From positions 248,001-312,000 of the forward strand of contig JAECRL010000003.1 of NCBI GenBank assembly GCA_016000265.1: a DNA stretch of 64,000 nt, read 5' to 3'. This document shows, piece by piece, positions 19,074 through 27,029 of the stretch; position 1 is the stretch's first letter, and the number at the start of each line of letters is the position of its first letter. Source of the stretch: Burkholderiales bacterium. GTDB taxonomy: Bacteria; Pseudomonadota; Gammaproteobacteria; Burkholderiales; Burkholderiaceae_C. The notes beneath the pieces were generated by a model that had not been told where the DNA came from, did not search any database, and saw nothing but the letters and a program-made list of their open reading frames with translations. The translations under genes were made by a program, and so were the position numbers.

Positions 19074-20051
19074 ATGAATCGTCGCAACCTGCTGCTGGGA
19101 GGCGCAGGGGCATGGACCACCGGCTGCCTGCCGTGGGTCGGCCTGAGTGGCTGTGCCGCCTCCGATGCGCCCATCCGCGTCGCCATCAACGATTGGATCG
19201 GCTACGCCCTGTTGTTCCTCGCTCGCGAGCAGGGGCACATCGCCGAGTCCACCGCTCGGCTCATCGAATTCCCCTCCAACACCGCGAGCATGCTGGCGCT
19301 GGCCAACCGGGAGGTGGCCGCTGCGGCCCTGACGCTCGATGAGTTGCTGCTGGCGCGCGAGGGCGGCCTCGATGTCCGGGTGGCCCTCGTGTTCGATGAG
19401 TCCCATGGCGCCGACGTGGTGCTGGCGGTGCCGTCCGTGCAGCGCCTGGCGGATTTGCGTGGCAAGCGCCTGGGTGTCGAGTCGTCGGCGGTGGGGGCGT
19501 TGATGCTGTCTCGCCTGTTGCAGGCCGCCGGCTTGCGCATGCCTGACCTGGTCAAGGTGCCGCTGACGGCCGATCAGCACGTGTCGGCTTACGAGGCGGG
19601 GGAGGTGGACGCGGTGATCACCTTCGAGCCCATGGCCTCGCAATTGAGGGCGGCCGGGGCTCGGGCCCTGCTCGACAGCAGTCATTTCCCGGGTTTGATC
19701 GTCGATGTGCTGGCGGTTCACGCCGACGCGGCGGCGTCGAGTGGCGCCCAAATCCGGGCGTTGATCCAGGGTTACTTCCGGGCCATGCAGCACCTGCGCA
19801 CGCAGCCCGCCGAGGCGGCGAAGGTGCTGGGCGCTCAGCTGTCTTTGGGCCCCGATGAGCTGGCGCAGGCGTTGCGGGGCATCCGCTTGCCGGACCTGGC
19901 TGAGAACCGCCGTTGGTTGGGCGGGGCGACGCCGCATTTGCTGGAGGCCTCGCAAGCGGTGTCGGCGGTCATGCGGGCCTCGTCCTTGTTGCGGCAGGCG
20001 CCCGCTTTGGCCGATTTGTGTGACCCGACTTTTTTGCCGGAGCGGGCATGA
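19074..20051 (+). CDS. Orphan periplasmic solute-binding lipoprotein (SsuA/THI5-like)
   Basis: This 325-residue protein resembles substrate-binding proteins for sulfonates, nitrate or thiamine precursors: IRVAINDWIGYALLFLAREQG, ALTLDELLLAREGGLDVRV, and LRGKRLGVESSAVGALML. The N-terminus has an Arg-Arg pair (NRRNLLLGG) and a lipobox-like LSGC near residue 27, so a Tat-exported lipoprotein is possible. No permease or ATPase is adjacent. Its stop overlaps the start of a hybrid sensor kinase (ATGA), so I infer that it delivers a ligand signal to that kinase rather than to a transporter. The ligand is unknown. Confidence 0.82.
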   Translation: MNRRNLLLGGAGAWTTGCLPWVGLSGCAASDAPIRVAINDWIGYALLFLAREQGHIAESTARLIEFPSNTASMLALANREVAAAALTLDELLLAREGGLDVRVALVFDESHGADVVLAVPSVQRLADLRGKRLGVESSAVGALMLSRLLQAAGLRMPDLVKVPLTADQHVSAYEAGEVDAVITFEPMASQLRAAGARALLDSSHFPGLIVDVLAVHADAAASSGAQIRALIQGYFRAMQHLRTQPAEAAKVLGAQLSLGPDELAQALRGIRLPDLAENRRWLGGATPHLLEASQAVSAVMRASSLLRQAPALADLCDPTFLPERA

Positions 20052-22399
20052 ACGTGAGGTCTTTGCGCGTCTTCCTGCCCCTGGCTTTGCTGGCCTTGCT
20101 GCTGGCCGTGGGCTCGGTGTCGCTGGCGGTGACCTGGCATCAGCGCCAGAAGGCCCTGACCGAGGCTTGCCGGCAGCAGATCCTCGCCGATGTGGCCCGC
20201 CTGGTGCGCCTGGCGGACCAGGGGCCCGGGCTGTTGTCGAGCCTGATGTTCAACGAGGTGGCGCAGGCCTCCACCCGGCCTCAGGCGCGGATGATCCTGC
20301 TGGTGGACGAGACCGGGCGGGTGATCCACGCCGACCGTGGGGTCCTGCGTGGCAAGGCGCTGTCGGAGGTGGCGCCCGGGCTCGACGGCGGTCGGGTCGC
20401 CACCGCGATGCAGGGGCGCATGGCGGACTGGCGCATGTCCGCCGATGGGCTGGCCATGGACGCCTTGCAGGGTTATGCCTTGCCCTCCCGGGGTGACGAG
20501 GTCCGCAGCTCGCGCCGTGGTGTGGTTTACGTGGCGCATGACCTGCGCGCCTTGCGAAGCGAGGCCACCCGCAGCGACCTGCTGGCCCGCGTGCCCGACC
20601 TGATCGGTTTGTTGCTGGTGTTCGGCCTGATGGGATGGTGGTTGGGGCGCCACGTGACCCGCCCGCTGGCCCGCCTGGACCGCGCGGCCAACGCCTTGCG
20701 CGCGGGCGATTGGTCGGTCGAGGTGCCGCGTGGGGGCTTCTTGGAAATCGACCAGTTGGGTGCCGGCGTCGAGGCGCTGAGGCGGGAGCTGGCTGCCACC
20801 TGGCTGGCCATGCCCGACCTCTTGTTCGAGCTGGACGCCGAGGGGCGCTACCTCAGGGTGGTGGCCGCGCGCCCGGAGCTCATCTTGCAGTCGCCCACCG
20901 AGTTGATCGGGCGGCGGGTGAGCGAGGTCATGCCCCCTGAAAGCGCACAGTCTGTGTTGCGCGCCATCGCGGACGCCAACGTTCAGAACTGCGTGTGGGG
21001 TCGGGAGTTGGCGTTGAACGTCCCGGCGGGGCAGAAGTGGTTCGAGGTGTCGGTGGCGCGCAAGGTGCCGCTGGATGGGGGGGAGCCCACGTTCCTGCTG
21101 ATCTCCCGCGACGTCACGGAGCGCAAGCAAGCCGAGGTGAGCTTGCGCAAGCTGAACGAAGAGCTGGAGGCGCGGGTGGCGGCGCGAACAGCGGAGTTGC
21201 TGAGCGCCAAGAACGAGGCGGAACGAGCCAACCAGAGCAAGAGCGATTTCCTCTCGCGCATGAGCCACGAGTTGCGCACGCCGCTCAACGCCATCCTGGG
21301 CTTCGGTCAGTTGCTGGCCTTGTCGACGCAGGATGCCAAACAAAGTGGCCACGTTCGCCACATCCTGGGCGCTGGGCAGCACCTGCTGGAGCTCATCAAC
21401 GAGATCCTGGACCTGTCTCGTGTCGAGTCCGGGCAGATGACGCTCAGCCTGGAGCCGGTGTCGGTTGGCGACCTCGTGGTGGAGTGCCTGGCGCTCGTGC
21501 GACCGCTGGCCGAGGCGCATGGCATCGAGCTCCTGTGCGACGACATCGATGCGAGCTGGCGGGTGCGGGCCGACCGCACCCGGATGCGTCAGGTGCTCAT
21601 CAACCTGCTGTCCAACGGCATCAAGTACAACCGACCGGCCGGACGCCTGTTGGTCCGGCTCTCGATGCAGGACGACGCCCTGCGCGTGAGCGTGTCGGAC
21701 GAGGGCGAGGGGCTCACGGCCGAGCAGCAGTCACGCCTGTTCGTGCCCTTCGAGCGGCTGGATGCGGATGCGCGTCAGATCGAAGGAACCGGCATCGGTC
21801 TGGCCCTCAGCAAACGCCTGGTGGGGCTGATGGGCGGGCGCATCGGGGTGGACAGCCGCGTGGGTGAGGGCAGCACGTTCTGGGTGAGCCTGCTGCGTTG
21901 TCAGCCCCTGAGCGATGACGGAGCCGGCCTCGCCCGGGTGGCGGCCCCGGCCACCCCGACGTTGGCGCAGGGAACCAGGGAAGGGGGGACGCAGCGCACG
22001 GTGCTTTGCATCGAGGACAACGAACTGAACCTGCAGCTCATCGAGCACCTGCTGTCGCACCGGCCCGGTTTGAGCCTGCTCACGGCCATGACCCCGACCG
22101 TGGGGCTGGGGCTGGCTCGTGAGCGCCGTCCTGACCTGATCCTGCTGGATGTCAACCTGCCGGAGATGGACGGCCATGAGGTCCTGCGACGTTTGCGCGC
22201 AGACCCGGGCACAGCGGCCATCCCGGTCATCGCCGTGACGTCCAATGCGCGCGAGGAAGACAAGGACCGGGCGCGGGCCGAGGGCTTCTCGGCTTACGTG
22301 ACCAAGCCCATCGACGTGCTGGTGCTGATGGCGGAGATCGAGCGCTTGTTGCCGCGCGACGCCGCCCCGTCCGGGCTCACTCCGACAGCAGCTTGTTGA
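20048..22399 (+). CDS. Hybrid sensor histidine kinase/response regulator
   Basis: This 783-residue inner-membrane sensor kinase has TM1 at about residues 5-29, a periplasmic domain of roughly 150 residues, and TM2 at about 184-200. HAMP (200-250), a PAS domain (about 255-365) and a coiled coil follow. HisKA has phospho-acceptor His407 in SRMSHELRTPLN. The HATPase domain has an N-box (INLLSNGIKYN) and G-boxes (VSDEGEG, GTGIGLALS). The C-terminal receiver has phospho-acceptor Asp701 in LLDVNLPEMDG. It is translationally coupled to the upstream binding protein. No output regulator is adjacent. Its 3' end overlaps the convergent TolC-family gene by 23 bases. Confidence 0.93.
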   Translation: MNVRSLRVFLPLALLALLLAVGSVSLAVTWHQRQKALTEACRQQILADVARLVRLADQGPGLLSSLMFNEVAQASTRPQARMILLVDETGRVIHADRGVLRGKALSEVAPGLDGGRVATAMQGRMADWRMSADGLAMDALQGYALPSRGDEVRSSRRGVVYVAHDLRALRSEATRSDLLARVPDLIGLLLVFGLMGWWLGRHVTRPLARLDRAANALRAGDWSVEVPRGGFLEIDQLGAGVEALRRELAATWLAMPDLLFELDAEGRYLRVVAARPELILQSPTELIGRRVSEVMPPESAQSVLRAIADANVQNCVWGRELALNVPAGQKWFEVSVARKVPLDGGEPTFLLISRDVTERKQAEVSLRKLNEELEARVAARTAELLSAKNEAERANQSKSDFLSRMSHELRTPLNAILGFGQLLALSTQDAKQSGHVRHILGAGQHLLELINEILDLSRVESGQMTLSLEPVSVGDLVVECLALVRPLAEAHGIELLCDDIDASWRVRADRTRMRQVLINLLSNGIKYNRPAGRLLVRLSMQDDALRVSVSDEGEGLTAEQQSRLFVPFERLDADARQIEGTGIGLALSKRLVGLMGGRIGVDSRVGEGSTFWVSLLRCQPLSDDGAGLARVAAPATPTLAQGTREGGTQRTVLCIEDNELNLQLIEHLLSHRPGLSLLTAMTPTVGLGLARERRPDLILLDVNLPEMDGHEVLRRLRADPGTAAIPVIAVTSNAREEDKDRARAEGFSAYVTKPIDVLVLMAEIERLLPRDAAPSGLTPTAAC

Positions 22400-23786
22400 G
22401 CTGGCCCAGGTCTTCGGGCTTGAGGGTGCCGCTGGCCTGGCGCAGCTTGACGGTGCCCACGATCACGTCGTAGCGGGCCTTGTAGAGGTCCTTCTGGGTG
22501 TTGGTCAACTGGGTTTGTGCGTCCAGCACGTCCTTGTTGATGCGCACCCCGACGCGGTAGCCCAGCTGGGTGGCCTCCAGCGCGAGTTTGGCCGAGGCCT
22601 CTGCTGCCTCGTAGGCCTTGACCTGGGCCAGGCCCGACTGCACACCCAGGTAGGCCTGGCGCGTGCCGAGGGTGACCTTGCGCTTGGCGTTGTCGACGTC
22701 GTGCTCGGCTTTTTCCTTGAGCTGCAAGACTTCGGCGATGCGGTTCTGGACCGCGTGGCCGGCGTACAGCGGCACGTTGAGTTCCAGGCCGATCGAGCTG
22801 TTCGTGCCGTCGCCACCGGCGGTGCGCGTGGCGGCGTTGCCGGCCTCGATGTCGGTGCGGGCGTGGCTGGCGACGGCGTCCAGGGTGGGCAGGTGGCCGG
22901 CTCGGGCCTTGTCGATTTCCAGGGCGGCCACGCTCAGGCCGGCCTCGGCCTTGCGCACGATCGGGGCCCCACCGGCCTGGTTGACCCATTCTTCCAGGTC
23001 ACCGGGGGCGAGGCTGTCCAGGGCCGAAGGGGCGCGCAGGGGGTTGGGCACGACGTTGGCGCGACCCACCAGCTGGTCCAGCGTGATGCGCTTGACGCGC
23101 AGTTCGTTGCTGGCTGCGATCTCCTGGGCGGTTGCCAGGTCGTGGCGGGCTTGTGCTTCGCGCGTGTCGGTGATGGTGGCGTTGCCGACTTCGAAACTGC
23201 GTTTGGCCGAGGCCAGTTGCTCGGACAGCGCCGTCTTGTTCGCCTGGGCGCTGGCGAGCACGTCTTGCGCGCCGAGCACGTCGAAATAGGCTTGCGTCAC
23301 GCGAACGGCCAGGTCGTGCGTGGCGATCTGCAGGTCGGCTTCGGCGACGTTCAAGGACTGCTCGGCCTGGCTCACCTTGGCGTTGCTGCCGGCGTTGTAG
23401 AGCGGCTGGCGCGCCACCAGGCCGATTTTCTTGCTCGTGGAGCTGCCGCTGTAGCTGACGGGGGCGCCCGTCAGGGGGTTGACGGCGTCGGGGGTGCCGG
23501 ACTCGAAGCGGTTGCGGTTGATCGAGGCCTGCAGGTTCACGGACGGGCGCTTGAGCGCGTAGGCCTGCTCGGCCTGGTGACGCACCGATTCGGCCTCGGC
23601 GCGCGCCGACAGGTAAGCCGCGTCGTAGCCCTTGGCGGCGTCGAACAGCTCCAGCAGGTTCTCCGCCTTCGCGGCAGGCGAAGCGGCCAGACCCCAGGCC
23701 AGCGCCACGATGCCCCCGTACACGGCGCAGCGGCGGCGCTCCGACCGGTCTCGTTGAAGCGGGGACAGGGGGGCGTGCTGGAACAT
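22377..23786 (-). CDS. tolC: TolC family outer-membrane efflux protein
   Basis: TolC proteins form trimeric outer-membrane channels used by efflux pumps and type I secretion. The 469-residue precursor has a signal peptide ending near AASPAAKA. Two structural repeats follow, each with long alpha-helical stretches and a beta-strand segment; the first includes GLVARQPLYNAGSNAKV and the second IGLELNVPLYAGHAVQNRI. The start at 23786 follows AAGGA. No membrane-fusion or pump gene is next to it, so it may serve several pumps. The PCMT-family gene lies just upstream on the same strand. Confidence 0.92.
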   Translation of the reverse strand: MFQHAPLSPLQRDRSERRRCAVYGGIVALAWGLAASPAAKAENLLELFDAAKGYDAAYLSARAEAESVRHQAEQAYALKRPSVNLQASINRNRFESGTPDAVNPLTGAPVSYSGSSTSKKIGLVARQPLYNAGSNAKVSQAEQSLNVAEADLQIATHDLAVRVTQAYFDVLGAQDVLASAQANKTALSEQLASAKRSFEVGNATITDTREAQARHDLATAQEIAASNELRVKRITLDQLVGRANVVPNPLRAPSALDSLAPGDLEEWVNQAGGAPIVRKAEAGLSVAALEIDKARAGHLPTLDAVASHARTDIEAGNAATRTAGGDGTNSSIGLELNVPLYAGHAVQNRIAEVLQLKEKAEHDVDNAKRKVTLGTRQAYLGVQSGLAQVKAYEAAEASAKLALEATQLGYRVGVRINKDVLDAQTQLTNTQKDLYKARYDVIVGTVKLRQASGTLKPEDLGQLNKLLSE

Positions 23787-23827
23787 CTTGGGTCCTTGGG
23801 TTGGCGGAAACAATCGGGGGGAAGGGG

Positions 23828-24481
23828 TCAGAACTGGAAGCGGCTGGGCTCGCTGAAGCCGGGCAGGCGGGCCGCCACGGTGTCAAACAGCTCCTGGCGG
23901 CTGAACTGGCCGTCGGCCACGCGGGTGAAGAGCGTGGCTTGCATCACCGGCTCCTGGCCGACGATGGCCAGCAAGCGGCCGCCGACCTTGAGCTGGTCGA
24001 GCAATGCCTGGGGAACCTGGGCGACCGAGCCGGTCAGCAAGATGGCGTCGAACGGGGCTTGAGCGGCCAGGCCCTGGGTGCCGTCGGCTTGCACGATCTC
24101 GGCGTTGTTCACGCCGGCCTTGCGCAGGTTGCCGCGGGCGGTGGAGGCCAGCTCGGCCTGGGCCTCCAGCCCGATGACACGCTGGGCCTTGTGGGCCAGC
24201 AAGGCGGTGACGTAGCCGGTGGCGGCGCCGACTTGCAGCACGGTGTCGCGCTTGCTCAGGCTCAGGTCCTGCACCAGGCGCGCCTCGACGCGGGGCGCCA
24301 GCAGGCTGCGTCCGTTGCCCAGCGGGATCTCCAGGTCCATCAGGGCCTGCGCCTGGTGGGCAGCGGGGACAAAGTCTTCGCGACGCACGACGGACAGCAG
24401 GTCCAGCACCGAGGTGTCCAGGACATCCCAGGGGCGGATCTGTTGCTCGATCATGTTGAAGCGGGCTTGTTCGACGTTCAT
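23828..24481 (-). CDS. Protein-L-isoaspartate O-methyltransferase family protein
   Basis: This 217-residue SAM-dependent methyltransferase matches the PCMT family, which repairs isoaspartyl residues. Seen are MIEQQIRPWDVLD, the AdoMet motif VLQVGAATGYVTALLAHKA, and VGGRLLAIVGQEPVM. The AdoMet loop departs from the usual GxGSGY and the active-site region is not textbook, so repair activity is not certain. The ATG at 24481 follows TAGGA; another in-frame ATG is at 24490. It is upstream of tolC on the same strand, a frequent pairing in this group. Confidence 0.82.
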   Translation of the reverse strand: MNVEQARFNMIEQQIRPWDVLDTSVLDLLSVVRREDFVPAAHQAQALMDLEIPLGNGRSLLAPRVEARLVQDLSLSKRDTVLQVGAATGYVTALLAHKAQRVIGLEAQAELASTARGNLRKAGVNNAEIVQADGTQGLAAQAPFDAILLTGSVAQVPQALLDQLKVGGRLLAIVGQEPVMQATLFTRVADGQFSRQELFDTVAARLPGFSEPSRFQF

Positions 24482-24575
24482 GCTGGGCATCCTACGGGAG
24501 ACGATAAGGGGAGGGAATGCGGGGAAAACTGAGATTTTATGGACACCCACCCTGATTCAGGGTGGCGAAGGCGCC

Positions 24576-25265
24576 TCATGTGGGCGTTTTGCCCACGAAG
24601 TCGCCCTCGCTGGCCGGGCGGGACTCCAGTCCGCGCAGCAGCAGCTCGATTTGCGTGTTCATGAAGCGCTCCGGGTCGAGCGGCACGGGGTTGGCCGTGC
24701 AGACCGAGGTGCATTGGCGGTACAGGATGAGGAACTGCGCGGGGGCGATGAGGGCGTGGACCACGGAGGTCACGTCCATGGGGCGGAACTCGCCGCGGCG
24801 CACGCCTCGCTCGACGACCCGCGCGAGCAAGGCGTGGCTGGGCGCCACCACCTCGTCGACGTAGAACTGCACGAGGTCGGGGAAAGAGCGCGCCTCGCTC
24901 ATGATCAGCAAGAGCAGGCCGGCGGCCTGCGACGACCCGATGCGGCTCCACCAGGTGCGCGCCAGCAGGTGAAGCAAGTCGGAGGTGGAGCCGTCGAACT
25001 GGTCGGCGAGCTCGCCGCTGGACGAGATGGCGTCGCTCAGGTAGGCGCGCACCACGGCTTTGAACAACTCGTCCTTGCTGGGGTAGTAGAGGTACAGCGT
25101 GCCCTTGGAGACGCCGGCCAGTCGGGCGACGTCTTCGGCGCGGGTCGCGGCCAGGCCTTTGTCGACGAACAGGGTCAAGGCCGCTTCCAGCAGCTCTTGC
25201 GGGCGAGCGGCCTTGCGGCGCTGGCGGGCGCGCGGCAAGGGCAGGTGTTGGGCCAGCGCCGCCAT
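24576..25265 (-). CDS. TetR/AcrR family transcriptional regulator
   Basis: This is a 229-residue repressor-type protein. The N-terminal helix-turn-helix is ELLEAALTLFVDKGLAATRAEDVARLAGVSKGTLYLYYPSKDELF. The C-terminal ligand-binding domain is helical. The start is uncertain: ATG at 25265 leaves a normal-length leader before the helix-turn-helix, and an in-frame TTG at 25376 adds 37 low-complexity residues. It is divergent from the histone-deacetylase-like gene. A palindrome at 25391-25404 between them is a likely operator for both. Confidence 0.9.
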   Translation of the reverse strand: MAALAQHLPLPRARQRRKAARPQELLEAALTLFVDKGLAATRAEDVARLAGVSKGTLYLYYPSKDELFKAVVRAYLSDAISSSGELADQFDGSTSDLLHLLARTWWSRIGSSQAAGLLLLIMSEARSFPDLVQFYVDEVVAPSHALLARVVERGVRRGEFRPMDVTSVVHALIAPAQFLILYRQCTSVCTANPVPLDPERFMNTQIELLLRGLESRPASEGDFVGKTPT

Positions 25266-25390
25266 CTTCGCGCCGATGGGGCACGCCGAGGTGGGGCTGT
25301 CGCCGCCGTCGCCCCCTTCGGGGCGATCTGCTGCTGCGGTGACGGCGGGGACGGGGCGGGCGGTGGCAGGGGGCAAGGCGGGGCTCTAAC

Positions 25391-25404
25391 TGACCGATGG
25401 GTCA
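25391..25404. promoter_or_regulatory. Candidate TetR operator
   Basis: TGACC-GATG-GGTCA is a perfect 5-bp inverted repeat with a 4-base centre, the size expected for a TetR dimer half-turn site. It lies in the divergent region between the regulator and the deacetylase-like gene, 52 bases before the latter's ATG. Confidence 0.5.
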
Positions 25405-25455
25405 TTAATGTAGCGGGGCCGCGGCGACGGGGTCAATCTTGCTAAGCTGTCATGC

Positions 25456-26412
25456 ATGCTTGCCTTCCACAGTGACCAGCACGAGCCGGTCTTGCCGCCC
25501 GGGCATCGCTTCCCCATGGCCAAGTACCGCCTGCTGCGCGAGCGGGTCGCCGCGGCCCTGCCTCGGGTCAGGCTGCAGCCATCGCCTGCTTGTGACGAGG
25601 CGGACTTGATGCGGGTGCACGAGGCCGGCTACGTGGCGGCGGTGACCCAGGGCACGCTGGACGCGGCTCATCAGCGTGAAATCGGCTTTCCGTGGTCGGC
25701 GTCGTTGGTGGAGCGGTCTCGGCGCTCCGTGGGGGGCACCGTGGCGGCGCTGCGCCACGCGGTGAAAGCGGGGGAAGGCGTGGCCGTCAACCTGGCGGGT
25801 GGCACGCACCACGCCAGCCGAAGCCAGGGCAGTGGTTTTTGTGTGTTCAACGACGTGGCCGTGGCCGCCGAGGTCGCGCTGCAGGCGGGTTGGGCCCGGC
25901 GGGTGGCCGTCATCGACCTGGACGTGCACCAGGGCAACGGCACCGCGGCCATCTTCACCGGCGACGAGCGCGTCTTCACCTTGTCCCTGCATGGCGAGCG
26001 GAACTTTCCCTTTCGCAAGGTGCCGGGTTGCCTGGATGTCGGCCTGCCCGACGGGTGTGACGGCCCGGCCTACCTGCTGGCACTGGACGAGGCTTTGCAG
26101 GCCCTGAGCCAGTCGCATCGCTTGCGGGCCTTTGACCTGGTGTTCTACCTGGCGGGCGCCGACCCGCATGAGGGCGACCGCCTGGGGCACCTGCGCCTGA
26201 GCGCCCAGGCGATGCGACTGCGCGACGAAAGGGTCATGCGCCTGGCTGAATCCTGGCAAAGCCCGCTGGTGATGTGCATGGCCGGCGGGTATGGTCGGGA
26301 CCTCGATGCCATGCTCGCGGTGCAACTCGCCAGCGTCGGCGAGGCCCTGTCCTCCTGGCAGCGGCGTCGCCTGGCCGATTTGACGGCGCCGACATCGGCC
26401 GACCTTCCCTGA
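25456..26412 (+). CDS. Histone deacetylase-like amidohydrolase
   Basis: This 318-residue zinc amidohydrolase is of the arginase/deacetylase fold. Bacterial members remove acyl groups from lysine, polyamines or other amines; the substrate here is unknown. The active site is intact: His118-His119 in GGTHHASR, zinc ligands Asp156 and His158 in DLDVHQGNG, Asp236 in GADPHEGDRLGHL, and the catalytic Tyr in AGGYGRD. It is cytoplasmic, with no signal peptide. The thioesterase gene follows after 20 bases, so they are probably co-transcribed and controlled by the divergent TetR protein. Confidence 0.92.
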   Translation: MLAFHSDQHEPVLPPGHRFPMAKYRLLRERVAAALPRVRLQPSPACDEADLMRVHEAGYVAAVTQGTLDAAHQREIGFPWSASLVERSRRSVGGTVAALRHAVKAGEGVAVNLAGGTHHASRSQGSGFCVFNDVAVAAEVALQAGWARRVAVIDLDVHQGNGTAAIFTGDERVFTLSLHGERNFPFRKVPGCLDVGLPDGCDGPAYLLALDEALQALSQSHRLRAFDLVFYLAGADPHEGDRLGHLRLSAQAMRLRDERVMRLAESWQSPLVMCMAGGYGRDLDAMLAVQLASVGEALSSWQRRRLADLTAPTSADLP

Positions 26413-26432
26413 ACTTTTTTCAAACCCGACCC

Positions 26433-26888
26433 ATGAGCCGACCCCAGCCCCAAGGCCGCGAAGCCTACGCCCACTTCAGCACCATCACCACGCGCTGGAT
26501 GGACAACGACATCTACGGCCACGTCAACAACGTGACGTACTACAGCTACTTCGACACGGCGGTCAACCGCTACCTGATCGAGGCCGGCGTGCTCGACATC
26601 CACGCCGGTGAGGTCATCGGCCTGGTCATCGAGACGCACTGCAACTACTTCGCGCCCCTGGCCTTTCCCAAGGACGTCGAAGCCGGCGTCCGCGTGGCCC
26701 ACATCGGCAAGAGCAGCGTGCGTTACGAGATCGGCCTGTTCGAAGCCGGTGAGCCCCTGAGCGCGGCATGCGGTCACTTCGTGCACGTCTATGTCGACCG
26801 GGCCGAGCGCCGCCCGACTGCGTTGCCGGCGCCTTTCCTCGAGGCGCTGCGGCGTTTGCAGGTGCCGGCAGCGGATGGGTTCACTTGA
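26433..26888 (+). CDS. Acyl-CoA thioesterase of the 4HBT/YbgC type
   Basis: This 151-residue hot-dog-fold enzyme probably hydrolyses acyl-CoA thioesters. The family signature is TRWMDNDIYGHVNNVTYYSYF with the catalytic Asp in WMDND; THCNYFAPLAFPKDVEAGVRV and a C-terminal beta-strand follow. The ATG at 26433 is where similarity starts. It lies 20 bases after the deacetylase-like gene and 141 bases before an acyl-CoA ligase, which suggests a link to acyl-CoA turnover. The physiological substrate is not evident. Confidence 0.88.
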   Translation: MSRPQPQGREAYAHFSTITTRWMDNDIYGHVNNVTYYSYFDTAVNRYLIEAGVLDIHAGEVIGLVIETHCNYFAPLAFPKDVEAGVRVAHIGKSSVRYEIGLFEAGEPLSAACGHFVHVYVDRAERRPTALPAPFLEALRRLQVPAADGFT

Positions 26889-27029
26889 GGGTATTCCCCG
26901 GGTGCTGTCGTCAAACCGCACCTTTGATCCCGTCTATGATTTTCCGACGATCTGAGTTGGTGCGTGATCAGATTTGCGCGCCGTGATCGTTCCCCCCATT
27001 CTTGCGAGCCAGTACTTCGGAGGTCCCCC

